Shown here in pieces: positions 35,301 through 45,658 of a DNA stretch of 64,000 nt. A program made the translations under genes and the position numbers. Origin of the DNA: Marasmius tenuissimus (Eukaryota; Basidiomycota; Agaricomycetes; Agaricales; Marasmiaceae); assembly GCA_029532415.1 (NCBI GenBank), contig JAQOTA010000016.1, forward strand, positions 186,001 to 250,000, read 5' to 3'. The notes below the pieces were generated by a model. The model ran no database searches and was not told the origin of the DNA. It saw nothing but the letters and a program-made list of their open reading frames with translations. How positions within the stretch are numbered: position 1 is the stretch's first letter; every line of letters starts with the position of its first letter.

Positions 35301-36787
35301 TATGGTGACACCGATTCAGTCATGGTTCGATTCGGACCTACAGACTTGAAAACGGTCATGACTCTAGGTACTTGCATCCATCCCTTTTGCATGTGATATT
35401 CAACCTTCCTTCTGTTTAGGTGGTCAAGCAGCAGACTTAGTGACCGCGAAATTCGTCAAACCTATCAAGCTCGAGTTCGAGAAGGTTTATTTTCCCTACC
35501 TGTTGATCAGCAAAAAGCGATATGCTGGCCTTTATTGGACTCGTCCAGAAAAGTACGATAAGATGGATGCCAAGGGTATTGAGGTTTGTAGAACGACCTT
35601 TAAACCACTTGTGGCTACTAACGCCTTCGCGAGACAGACCGTGCGACGAGATAATTGCCGTCTAGTGTCTACGGTTATAGAGACATGCCTGCACAAGATG
35701 CTAATCGACCGCGACGTGCCAGCTGCCGAAGCGTAAGCTTTGCGCATCTTCCCGCGATACTTTATGCTGACCATATTGGTTAGATATGTCAAGCAGACCA
35801 TTGCAGATCTCCTGCAGAACAAAGTTGACATGTCGCAACTTGTGATCACAAAGGCTTTAGCCAAAAGCGGTGGGTTCCTTTGAGGTTCCCTTATTGGTTC
35901 TTCTCATATCGATGCAAATTAGATTACGCTGCAAAACAAGCACATGTGGAACTTGCAGAGCGGATGAAGCAGCGTGATGCTGGCTCGGCGCCGGCTTTGG
36001 GGGATCGTGTCGCGTATGTGATTGTCAAGGGAATGAAAGGTTAGTTTCCAGCGTGCGTTATCGGTAGAGGGGTCCTTACCCCATTTTCTTAGGTGCAGCG
36101 GCATATGAGAAATCGGAAGACCCCCTCTTCGTACTGGAGAACAACATACCCGTGGACACGCGGTATTACTTGGATAATCAGCTCTCTAAACCATTGATGA
36201 GAATTTTTGAGCCCATCCTCGGCGACAAGTCGTCTGCTCTTCGTGAGTATCACTTTAGATGTGCCTTGGAATGGCTTTTGACTCTTTTCCCGTGCTCTTT
36301 AGTGGCGGGCGACCATACCCGAACGATACAAATCGCTACTCCTACCGTTGGCGGGCTGATGAAATTTGCGGTCAAAACTATCACCTGCCTCGGGTGCAAA
36401 ACGCCACTCAGAGCTAATAACAGCTTGAACAGTACGTATCGCCGCCTCCCTATTGTAATCCTCCACGTCCCTTATTGTTCGCAGAGGACGGCGCTGTGTG
36501 CAAGAACTGCAGGCCGCGGATGGCGGAACTCTATCAAAAGCAGGTCACCCAGGCCTCAGATCTGCAAGTGAGGTTCTCCCGACTTTGGACACAATGCCAA
36601 CGATGCCAGGGATCGCTCCATCAGGTATGGTGCGCGTCTTTGTTCACTGGTCTTCTCCTGACCTCCTTTTCAGGACGTCTTGTGTAGTAGTAAAGATTGT
36701 CCGATATTCTATATGAGGAAAAAGGCTCAAAAAGATGTCGAGGATGCGAATGCGGTATTGGAACGGTTCGATACCGATGTCTGGTAG
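32362..36787 (+). CDS. POL3: DNA polymerase delta catalytic subunit
   Basis: Nuclear B-family replicative polymerase with proofreading exonuclease. Roughly 1,050 residues over more than twenty exons. N-terminal [17 protein letters not shown] is a nuclear-signal-like stretch. Exonuclease: [17 protein letters not shown] (Exo I), [16 protein letters not shown] (Exo II) and the [16 protein letters not shown] region. Polymerase: [20 protein letters not shown] (motif A), [21 protein letters not shown] (motif B) and [14 protein letters not shown] (motif C). The C-terminus has [13 protein letters not shown]...CKNC (CysA) and CQRCQG...CSSKDC (CysB, iron-sulphur cluster), ending ERFDTDVW. All catalytic acids are present. 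Two introns are unusual: an AT-AC intron at 33184-33245 and a stop-free 54-nt intron at 35584-35637. The start MPKSKTR lies in a 20-nt first coding exon, so the ATG at 32362 depends on the following GT...CACAG intron. Confidence 0.93.
33184..33245 (+). other. Probable AT-AC intron in POL3
   Basis: Between ...KWVPKVR and [11 protein letters not shown] the frame is closed by stops and no GT-AG pair restores it well. Removing a 62-nt segment that starts ATAAGT and ends CCATTAC, with a CTGAC branch-like site about 20 nt from its end, joins GTC CGA G to GC CTC TTT as V-R-G-L-F. The donor resembles a U2-type GTAAGT with G1 changed to A and a matching terminal C, rather than the U12 ATATCCTT donor. 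Confidence 0.68.
35584..35637 (+). other. Stop-free 54-nt intron in POL3
   Basis: GTTTGT...GAGACAG with a CTAAC branch-like site. Removal joins GIE to [18 protein letters not shown], the invariant family sequence, so splicing is near certain. If retained it would add 18 residues in frame ([18 protein letters not shown]) right after the KKRYAGLYW region. Confidence 0.75.
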
Positions 36788-37047
36788 TTTCTCCAGCGGT
36801 TTTGATTATCTGTCCTCGATTTGTATTATATCTTTGGCAAACTGTACTACACACATACATACGTTGACAACTATTACGGGACTTCTATTCGCTAGTCTGC
36901 CTGCTTTTGGGAGACAAGATGAAACTCAAAGAGCTTTGAGGGTGCTGGAGAACTGGGCACTTACCGGCGCGGGACTCCGAATGGCCAAGTAAGCGCTAAA
37001 CGGTTAGTAAACACTTCAAAAATTATTGCTTCAATTCTCACCTCGAC

Positions 37048-38913
37048 ATGGCTCCAAGTATGCTTCACGTCCTTCCGTTTCTTACATATCCTAACGTCAT
37101 GGACATCATTTAGAATTGTCTCTAGCCCAACAAATCGCTGAATTGGATACCCCAGCACCTCCCGGTTCGCCGTCCAGCCCTCGCAGAATGATATTTCTGG
37201 ACTAAGATTTTTCAGCGTTTAATGCGGAGGATTTTTCCAATGCAAGACCTGTTGAAGAGGGTGATTCGTCTATTCAAGAAACGTCCGAAGCGAGAGAGCA
37301 TTATCTAGATGTTGGGTGAGTACTCGAAGTAGATCGAGAGTAGATTTATGTCTTACCGTGTTTTTTGGCAGAGAAAGTACTCTTCGTAAACTCCAAGACA
37401 ACATATCGGACCCGAAATATGACGGTGTACGGACGTCCCGTAAACAACTGATAGAAGAGGACTCTTTGTCCGAAGAGGAAGAAGATTCGTATGACGATGA
37501 AGACGAGGAAGATGAAGATGAAGAAATGAAGGGAGGTGAACACGAGCAAGGTCACCCAGCATCTTCAGAACATGACACCGATAACGAAGAGGAGGAACAA
37601 TCAGAGGACCATGACCATCCGACGGGTGATAAACAAAGCGAGGCGAAGAACTTGAAGCAGGCGAGTGAAGCGGAGGGTCTAACTTCAACGTTGCGGAAAA
37701 CGCGAGAAGAGGATCGAAAGAAAGGAATAGCTGTGTCTAGGCAAATCGTGAGCTTTCATTGCCTATCGTTTCGGTTGCATGTCGCTAAACGACGCCCAGG
37801 ATATCTGGGACGGTCTTCTCGACGCGCGAATACGAGTTCAAAAGGCGTCTATTGCTGCCAACCGGCTATCTGTAGGAGTTTCGGCTATCGTCCCTTGAGC
37901 TGCACTGAGACTGTCATAGACAGGCCAATGGTCGATCTTCAGTAAATCGTCAGAATGCCAGGGGGCACTACTCCGGATGTTGGAGGAGGCTGGTACGCTA
38001 TCAGACGAGCTGTTTGGATTGCAAGAGGTAAGCTCTTATGCTTTGTTTATCGGTGGCCTCCGACGTAGTTGACAATTTCGAAGGCGCTTGCACCAGAAGA
38101 CGTTGTGTCTTTCCCACCAAGAAAGAGGAGACGAACGGAAAAGTGTGAATCCACCTCAGATTACATGGCCCAACTGGAAGACGCTTCCGAGACCATTTCT
38201 GGCTTCGAACAAGCGTGAGTTCCGTTTTACACTACCCTACAGCCTGGCGTTCTCCTGAGCCTCTTGCCGCAGATATCACCGCCACCTCGTCCAAACCCTC
38301 AACAGATGGTCTACGAAGATTCAAGCAGTAGCGCCTTCAGTTCTACTCCCCACAAACCGCAATGCCTTTTCTAAGGATCGCAACCAAATTAAAAGCGCGG
38401 TGCAACTGATTGACGAAACCCTTTCGGATCATCCCAAGCTTCTTTCAAGAACACAAGTATGGAGAGGGAAAGGAACGCGACTTGGGATGCCTGCTGAGCA
38501 GAACGAAAGAGACGAGGATCTATTCGATGACACGGACTTTTACCAACAATTACTCAGGGACGTTATCGACTCCCGGGACGCGTCCGGCGCGAGTGACTGG
38601 ATGGTGGCACAAAAGGAGAGGAAGGCGAAGAAGAAGGTGGATACAAAAGCAAGTAAAGGGAGGAAACTTCGGTGCGTCATTCTACCTTTGCAACCGAGAA
38701 CTGCTCTGACCTTAATCGTTTAGTTACGAAGTACACGAAAAATTGAGGAACTTCATGGTTCCGATAACAGTTCGCGGTGCATGGCACGAAGAGCAGATCG
38801 ACGAATTATTTGGGTCTGTTCTCGGAAGAGGGTTCGAGGAGGGACGTGGAGGAAGTAAAGACGATATGCAGGTCAATCCTGACCAACTAAAGGGTTTCAG
38901 ACTGTTTGGGTAG
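37048..38913 (+). CDS. BFR2: Bfr2/AATF ribosome-biogenesis factor
   Basis: Nucleolar protein of the AATF/Che-1/Bfr2 family, part of an early 90S pre-ribosome subcomplex needed for 18S rRNA maturation. Roughly 500 residues. It begins [20 protein letters not shown], a family-typical leader split by an intron after the third codon. A 51-nt intron (GTTCGC...TTTCAG, about 37162-37212) must be removed to avoid an in-frame TAA and gives [14 protein letters not shown]. Next come [12 protein letters not shown], a long acidic run ([18 protein letters not shown]), then [20 protein letters not shown] and [25 protein letters not shown]-terminal landmarks are [18 protein letters not shown] and [29 protein letters not shown], ending GFRLFG. 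No broken exon once introns are removed. Confidence 0.9.
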
Positions 38914-39099
38914 TAGGTAATTTGTAGCCTACCCTAGTTGAGAGTGATCATTGCAATGGGCCAGTTGAGGCACGTAGCGCCGACGGCGATGATTTCCAGG
39001 GGCCGGCCAAATAGACGCCCACACCCAATTGATTGTGACGCGGTCGAGCTGCGCTTACGGCTGTCCTTCTATCCCTTTCATCGTCCTTAGTTAGTACAG

Positions 39100-41225
39100 A
39101 TGGAAGGTTTCGACGACGAGAATCCGTTCGAGAACGTCTCTTCCCAGTCATCTTCGACTGCTCAGCTTGATGTATCTGAACCATCTTCGCCCCCTTCGAA
39201 TCCCGCACAGCAGCTCTCGCCAAAGTCACCTAGTAGACCGTTTCCTTCACATGGGTCTCACAGGCAGGCTAAGGACAATCCCAAGACAGAATTCTGTTGT
39301 GGACGTGATAGAGCTTTGCACTCTGGAGAGGAAATTGAGATATTGGTGAGTCCAAACAGCTTCTAGATTATGTCTCGCACATCACTCAACACAACGTCCA
39401 GATTGTCGACGCACTGAAGACGACGGCAGGCTCAGCTTCTCCCTATATTACCTATGTTATTCAAACTGGGGTGGGTAGCTCTTCAGCCCACAAACGTCGC
39501 CTTCCCTGATGTCTTTCATCCAGAACGTGCGGGCAAGCCATCGCTATTCGGAATTCGAGTCTCTAAGGTCGAATCTGGCCAAACTCTATCCCACTATAAT
39601 CATTCCGCCCATACCTTCGAAGCAGAGCATTGGAGATTATGCTGTCAAACAAGCGAAGGCGAAGGAGGATGCTGCTATGATTGCCCGACGAAAGCGAATG
39701 CTTCAGACTTTCCTTAACCGACTCGCGAGACATCCAATTCTGTCCAATGAACATGTTTTCCATCGTTTCTTGGACGGCGAAGTGTCATGGGTGCGTTCAA
39801 AATATTTCAGTGTTGTTAATGAAAACCTATGTCGTTCCTCTGCTCCACAGACTGAAGTCCTCAACTCACCGCCCTTGACGCTCCTACCGAAGAACATCCT
39901 GAAGGCTCCGTCACACAACCCCACGGACGAGGAGGCTTCCCCGTCTTATGCCGCTCTTCCGAACCCCTCGGCAGCTCATCCGCTAAGAAACCCCGATCAG
40001 AGATTCCTTGACTCTGAAGCTTTCACCAACAAGTTTGCCGTCCATCTCAGTGGTCCGATGGAGAAAGTTACACGCAGAGCGGTGAAACGGTGGTCAGGTG
40101 AGAGAGGATAGCGGCGTCAGTACTTTTTTCACTGGTAACTCATTCGCCCTTCAGATTACTCGCAAGACCATTCGGAATTAGGCGCAGCACTCAATGGGTT
40201 CAGTCTCAATGAGAGTGGCTCGTTGTCCGGTCCTATCGAGAAGACCGGTCAGGCCATCGATGCGACCTATATGTCTACGACGAAACTTGTGAGCCTGGGC
40301 ATACCGTTAATCACACGGACCATGGACTGTATCTCTGAAACCTTGCGTTTAAGGTTCAAGAATTGGAACAGAATTGGGCAGAGCCTCTTCATGAATACTC
40401 CCAATTCTCCTCGATTATCAAGAAATTATTGGCATATCGCCACCAGAAACACGTACAGTATGAGATGACACAGGATGCTCTTGATTCGAAACGTGAGCAG
40501 TTAGAGGAGCTCGAGAAGAGCGAGCGAGAAGCTCAGCGATTGGAGGAGGCGTTGGGCAAGAGGAGCCTGAGCAACAGTACACCTGCAGCCACGCAGAACG
40601 AAGAGGGCGAGAATGAAGATCGCAATGATGAGGGACAGTCTCAAAGCTATCCATCATCTTCGGTTGTACCGCCTCATCCGGGGCCAAACCCGGCGCGACG
40701 TCGAACCAGGGCACCGGGCATGGGATTCCTCAATGCCCTCAGCTATACATTGCATGGCATGATGGACGTAGATCCAGAAACAGCAAGACGGAACGGGATA
40801 ACAAAAACAAGAGAGCAAATATCACAGGTTTGCAGATTTCTTCTCGGGATGTGACACTGGTTGATGGCGTTTGATAGTTGGAGGATGCTCTCCATCTTGC
40901 TGAACGAGACCTCAGATATTCGAGTACCACGATCCAAGCGGACCTCGATCGATTCCAGAGACAGAAGGTTGCGGATATCAGAGAGATGGCTATTAGCATG
41001 GCCCGAAGTCACAGGGACTGGTGTCAAAAGGTATGTCTGTTCCGCCGCGTTATCGTCTGAGCCGTGTGCTGAGCGGGTTATGGCATACAGAACCTCGAAG
41101 CCTGGGAAGAGGCGAAGAAGGAGATTGAGAAGATCCCAGAGCACCCAAACAGGCTTCCCACTCCCCAGGACTCAGGGACCTCGAATCCACGACGAGACTC
41201 GACTGCCACTGTCGGTGGCCGTTAA
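39100..41225 (+). CDS. Sorting nexin of the Snx41/Atg20 type (SNX-BAR)
   Basis: Endosomal PX-BAR protein that with Snx4-type partners recycles cargo from endosomes and supports selective autophagy. Roughly 600 residues. The leader MEGFDDENPFENV precedes a PX domain at about residues 65-190: FCCGRDRALHSGEEIEI, IVDALKTTAGSASPYITYVIQTG, RASHRYSEFESLRSNLAKLYP, IPPIPSKQSIGDYAVKQAKAKED, then RKRMLQTFLNRLARHPILSNEHVFHRFLDG. The RYSEFESLR arginine and the PPIPSK loop, which contact PtdIns3P in this family, are present. The BAR region has LEQNWAEPLHEYS and IIKKLLAYRHQKHVQYEMTQ, a Glu-rich coil, a disordered insert, then LEDALHLAERDL and DWCQKNLEAWEEAKKEIEKI. The insert inside the BAR is typical of Snx41/Atg20. 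Start is the only ATG before the PX. Confidence 0.9.
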
Positions 41226-41581
41226 TCTCTCTGACTTAAGGTGCTCACGAGTCGCTTCGTAATTAATCATGACCATGGGATGTTGGACACTGTATGATAC
41301 TGGGATTATATATCATTACTTCCCACTTGACTAGCCACATACCAAGAATCCCGCCACCAAAGATTTGAGGGCATGAGCATTTAAGCGCTTGTCGGCACCG
41401 AGTGCACCTCAAAGCGCCTCTCAACGACCAACTAAGCATAGTTCAATTTCAAACCACCACATCCCCAGCATTTCTATCCATCTTTCTCATCCTTTTTGTT
41501 CTCTATCTCCATATCTACTCCTCTATTTTTGACCACATTGCTAGCTAAGATTGCTTTGACCATAACAGAGAAAACTCGAGC
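41226..41581. other. Intergenic promoter region
   Basis: Sequence between the sorting nexin stop and the P-loop gene start. It has pyrimidine-rich blocks (TTTCTATCCATCTTTCTCATCC, about 41469-41490) close to the start codon, consistent with a fungal promoter. No gene or repeat was seen. Confidence 0.4.
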
Positions 41582-42897
41582 ATGAATCCCCAAGTCAACG
41601 AGGGGGCCGATGTGCCCAGAACAGAAGCACAAAAAGAACCCACGGAACGAGTCGTCCTCATTCTTGTTGGTCTCATCGGATCCGGAAAGGTGGGGACCTC
41701 GCAAGTCTTTAGAGGGATTTGGGTCATAACCATCAATCTGCTCCGTAGAGTACCTTCGCAGAAGCCTTGGAAGAGCATTTCCCCCATTTCCGGAGATGTA
41801 ACCAAGATGATCTCGGAGATAGGCGAGCTGTTGAAGAGCTTGCTCGTCGGTCTTTACTAGAAGGTGGAGTAACATCTGGGCTTCGTTGTTACTTTACTGA
41901 AGGGATTGATCAACACGTACATTGGCCTCATTCGATACCCAGGTTTCTCGATCTGTATAGACCGCACGAATTTCAATTCTGCGTATGAGTTGCACTGTAT
42001 CTCGCCTTGGTTCGATGCGAGCTGACTTCATGTTTATCCAGGCAGCGCCGATATTGGATCGACATCGCTCACGAATTTCCTGGAACTCCGGTCTGGGTTA
42101 TTGTCATGAACACTCCGTACGAGGTGAGTATTGGGTTTCATATGTCGTCTTGGGCTTGGGCTTAGGGGGCCGTCCTCCTGATACAGGAATGTGCTGCCAG
42201 GATCCAGCGACGTGAGTTTCTCGGTTTATGCGGTTTATGCGATTGGTTCTGCACGCTGACACCAGGGGTGGCCCTTTTCATCTCAAGGCGTTTCACACCC
42301 CACGATCAAGAGTCCCGAACAAGGACTCTCAGTCCTTGCACGGTTCGCTTCTGATTTTCGGCCTCCTTTACCTGAGGAGGGGTTTGACCGCATGATATCG
42401 ATTGAACCCGGCGTGCACCCTGAGCCTGTGTACTCTCATTCTGACATTGTGGAGATCTTGCAACGCCTTCGTGATTCACCTCAATTGCATTCGCCCAGGA
42501 ATATACTCAGTAGGTCATTTCTTTCATCACACCACCCTTCCAACCTTTTCCCGGATTGGCCGACGTAATCAAAAAGTAATGCGGGAGTTATCATGGGTGT
42601 TTCTCGTGGATGTACTTCGGAAGTTGATCTTTTTCCCCCTTAGGCTCTCCCCATCTCCCAATCTCGCGAGGTGGGATGGGTCGCGGTCGCTTCGGCACGT
42701 TAAACATGTTCTGGGGAAGGAGTTCCGACTACCCGCCTTCTCAGAATAGTTCTACGCGTTCTCACAGGAGCCGGGGTAGAGGTGGGGGCGGAGGTCGCGG
42801 GAGTTGGCAGCCCGCCACAAGAGGTAGATGGCCACCTCGGGGTCGTAACACCGGAAAGCCCAGGGGTTCTACCCATGACCTACAAAGCGTCGATTAA
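41582..42897 (+). CDS. P-loop polynucleotide-kinase-like protein with RGG-rich tail
   Basis: Small kinase-fold ATPase of the AAA_33 / PNK-like group. The core resembles the kinase domain found next to aprataxin-type HIT domains in plants and as single proteins in fungi; a role in nucleic-acid end processing is inferred. Walker A is split by an intron: LILVGLIGSGK then STFAEALEEHFPHF. RRCNQDDLGDRRAVEELARRSLLEG and VCIDRTNFNSAQRRYWIDIA follow, then GTPVWVIVMNTPYEECAARIQRR (lid arginines), GHPTIKSPEQGLSVLARF and PVYSHSDIVEILQRLRDSP. The last exon encodes MGRGRFGTLNMFWG and an RGG-like tail (SRGRGGGGGRGSWQPATRGRW), suggesting RNA or DNA binding. About 300 residues, six or more exons. The ATG at 41582 leads straight into the conserved core. 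Confidence 0.75.
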
Positions 42898-43077
42898 ACT
42901 CTATGAGGGACCCGAAGGCCCGTATGTGTGAAAGGTGGTACATGCATGTACCTATATTCTATGTTTTCGCGATATGCAATGTTGTCATGGTATAGAAACA
43001 ACTGCGGATTTCTCACCTTCGAATAGATGTAGATCGCAAATCGACGCGCGATTCGTTCGGGCGGCCCTCATTGAAAT

Positions 43078-44116
43078 TCAACTGTCAGATTTTCCCGTAT
43101 CCTGCACCTCTTTCATTTTCTTCCCTAGTATTTTTGCGCTGACCTACAAGAACATTCAATGCCTTTCTCGTGAAATTTCAAACGAGAATATATGAAGTAC
43201 TCACATTCCGAATATGCATCGCTGCTCGATCAACGCCGAAATCTCGAGAACGTTTGTATTGTTCTAAAGCCTCCTCGAGGCGGCCGGCTGTTGCAAGGGT
43301 CAAAAGAAAAGACAATAGAGGAGACGGCGTGGGTGACGAACTCGCTTCCAGAACTGCAGCAAGATTGAACGCTATTTCAGGGTCCTCTGGTGACAGAGAT
43401 GAAGCAATGCTAGATTTTCTACATGTCAGCAGAGACACACTTCGAATGCGCAATTAACGTGCTTTAGATGGTGCAGGGCAAGGTCCGGACGTGGAATAGG
43501 AGAAATGATGTACGCGCTTGCCAGATCTAAGAGGAACTCGAACGTGAATAAATGTACTCCTTCCATTCAAGTACAAGGCATTTACTTGTGTGAGCATCCG
43601 GACTTTGGGGTTGTAAAGCTATGGACTCCTTCCACGCTGCAATGGCTTCGTCGAATTCCTCTATGGGCTTAGTGAGCAAATGGTGAATTGAACCCGGAGA
43701 AAGAACGTGAATGAGGTCGCACTGAGGTGATAATGGGTGACTCCTAAATTGAAGAGAGAGCTAGCGTTGGGTTTGATTTCTGTACTGCGTTTGTACAACG
43801 TTTTTGCAGCTTGGACATCGCCCTCCTCAAGTTTCTGAGTTCCCTCTTCCAAACATCGTAAGGCCTCCACTTCTGCGGGATCAGATGCTGTAGAATGGGG
43901 CGTAACTGACGTAGCATTCCCTGGAATGATCAAAATAAGAAATATTGAAACCTTTTACATGTACGAGTCAAATTTCGACATACTTTGAAAGTTCGCCGGA
44001 CCCAAATATCGGGGATGAGGATGGACACGCGCTCGAGACCGGCATAATGATTGACAAGCGATTCGGTGAACCGTATTGCGACCTATTGAAAGAGCTGAGC
44101 GTAATTGGAAAGCCAT
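43078..44116 (-). CDS. Mitochondrial TPR-repeat protein
   Basis: Tetratricopeptide protein of roughly 250 residues; no precise orthologue is named. The first exon encodes MAFQLRSALSIGRNTVHRIACQ, an Arg-rich, acid-free amphipathic leader typical of a mitochondrial presequence. TPR-like helices follow: EALRCLEEGTQKLEEGDVQAAKTLYKRS, ASSLFNLGVTHYHL joined to KEFDEAIAAWKESIALQPQSPDAHT, NLASAYIISPIPRPDLALHHLK, then DPEIAFNLAAVLEA joined to TGRLEEALEQYKRSRDFGVDRAAMHIRN. It ends KILGKKMKEVQDTGKSDS. About seven exons; one junction (HHLK-KSS) needs a 44-nt GC-AG intron at 43419-43462. The gene is divergent from TIM23 across 193 bp and probably shares its control region. Confidence 0.72.
43419..43462 (-). 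other. Probable GC-AG intron in the TPR gene
   Basis: On the minus strand the segment runs GCACGT...CTGACATGTAG, 44 nt. No GT donor gives a workable phase here; the GC donor joins CTA AA to A AAA TCT and restores the TPR helix pattern (LALHHLKKSSIASSLSPEDPEIAFNLAAVL). Confidence 0.55.
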
Positions 44117-44203
44117 TCCCTATTGTTTTCTTGAGGCGGGATGGAGGAGGAAACCAAGAATTGATTAACTCGACATCGGAATTGACTGGCCCAAGCGCGG
44201 AAA

Positions 44204-44213
44204 TGTCACGTGA
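44204..44213. promoter_or_regulatory. GTCACGTGAC palindrome in a bidirectional promoter
   Basis: A 10-bp perfect palindrome with a CACGTG core lies near the middle of the 193 bp separating the start codons of the mitochondrial TPR gene (44116, minus) and TIM23 (44310, plus). CACGTG with flanking T/A is the target of bHLH factors such as Cbf1/Cpf1 in fungi. Its central position suggests joint control of both genes; factor identity is inferred. Confidence 0.5.
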
Positions 44214-44309
44214 CGCCTCTAGCCGGTCCGCGGAAATTTTCGACGACCTTCCTCGCCGTCCTCCACGTTCCCCGGATCCTTTTCACCGTCGTTTACCTTG
44301 CTCGCAGCC

Positions 44310-45232
44310 ATGTCCTCGTCCTCCTCTCAAGCTTCTTCATCTAACGACCCGGCAGAGTACCTTCGCTCCGCCCAGTTCTCCAAATCTTCAGATGCCACAG
44401 CTGTTGCACCCGACAGTGCGGTTACAGCGTCTGACCTCCTTCTGGGTGCCTACGACCCAGCAAAACTACACCCGCTTGCCGAACTCGGTGACAAGCTAGA
44501 CTATCTTCTCCTTGAAGATGACAAAACGAGCGAGCTTCCGGGTGCTGGGACAGCATTGCCGTCTCGGGGGTGGAGTGATGATCTCTGTTATGGAACTGGG
44601 ACCATGTATCTGAGTGGTACGTCAAGATCTCTTTCAAATTACTGTTTTTGTCTCTTTTCTGTTCTTTTATGGTCTCTTTTACTCCTCGTTTATGCTCTCA
44701 CCTTATCACATTTATCCCGGACAACCCATCTTTAGTCGCTCTTATTGTTTTTTTTCTCTCCATCACATGTTCACGCGTTATTTCACTAGGTCTGGCCATG
44801 GGCGGTGCTTGGGGCCTACGCGAAGGCGCGCGAAGACCACTCGCTGTGTCAAGTACACGATTGCGGATCAATAGTGTCCTCAACTCAGTCACTCGACGAG
44901 GGACTTTCATTGGTAACTCGGCTGGAGTTCTTGGTTCGTGGTTCCTTCTTTGCGTGTTTCGTACTGTCTGACCTAGTCGTAGCCCTGGTATACAACGGCG
45001 TGAACTCGTCAATTGACGCTGCGAGAGGAAAGCATGACACCCTAGGTAGCATCGGCGCAGGGGCCATCACGGGTGTTCTCTATAAGTCCACAGGTTTGTC
45101 ATTCAGGCCCATTTTCCTTGAGAACTCCTTTTGACAAGCGCTCTATCAGCCGGTGTTAAGCCTGCCCTCTCAGCGGCGATATTAATGTCAGGAATGGCGG
45201 GGATTTGGAGTTACGTGAAAAAAATAGTTTGA
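44310..45232 (+). CDS. TIM23: Mitochondrial import channel subunit Tim23
   Basis: Inner-membrane core of the presequence translocase. About 215 residues in four exons. The hydrophilic N-terminal domain includes LHPLAELGDKLDYLLLEDDK, the conserved intermembrane-space segment, then DDLCYGTGTMYLSG. The membrane part carries the Tim17/22/23 pattern: GLAMGGAWGLREGARRP, RLRINSVLNSVTRRGTFIGNSAGVL, ALVYNGVNSSIDAARGKHDTLGSIGAGAITGVLYKST and PALSAAILMSGMAGIWSYVKK, giving four Gly-rich helices. The matrix loop RGKHD is present. The ATG at 44310 (MSSSSSQ) is preceded in frame only by non-ATG codons. Introns of about 145, 45 and 50 nt. The gene faces the divergent mitochondrial TPR gene. Confidence 0.93.
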
Positions 45233-45658
45233 TCATCTTGCATGTATTCCACAATTTTGGCTGACACTTCTCCCCACTCTGGATATCTTACTTGGCAACT
45301 TTTAATCAGCTTCTTATTGGATTACACGCTCAGATTTCCCCAAAGCCGAATAAAAATTGCGTTGCGATGAGTCGACTGTGACCAAATTGGTCCCTCACCC
45401 CGATCTGACATACTTCCAGAACCCTTGAGATGATGACTCGACTGTTTTGTTTCGTTCTCGGGATCCCACATTCCCCTATATGAATGATATAAAGGTCGGG
45501 GCGACGATGGTCCTCGCTGGTCCATTCCCGCTACCTAGTTCACCACCAAAACTAGGCGAGCCCTTCACACACTGACTGTCGGTTACTACAAGGTAAATCC
45601 ACTCCGGCTACGCCTTCCGATTTTTATCTCGTCTCCGGAGGGTCTTATCGGTCCTCAA
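45233..45658. other. Promoter region of the velvet gene with TATA box
   Basis: A TATAAAG at 45488-45494 lies 165 bp before the chosen velvet start codon. No gene was recognised between TIM23 and this site. The remainder is presumably the TIM23 3' UTR and velvet upstream sequence. Confidence 0.4.

Noticed and set aside
37162..37212. In-frame TAA near the start of BFR2 suggesting a pseudogene
   Set aside because: A 51-nt GT-AG segment containing the stop can be removed in phase (PPAFNAEDF), so the gene reads through.
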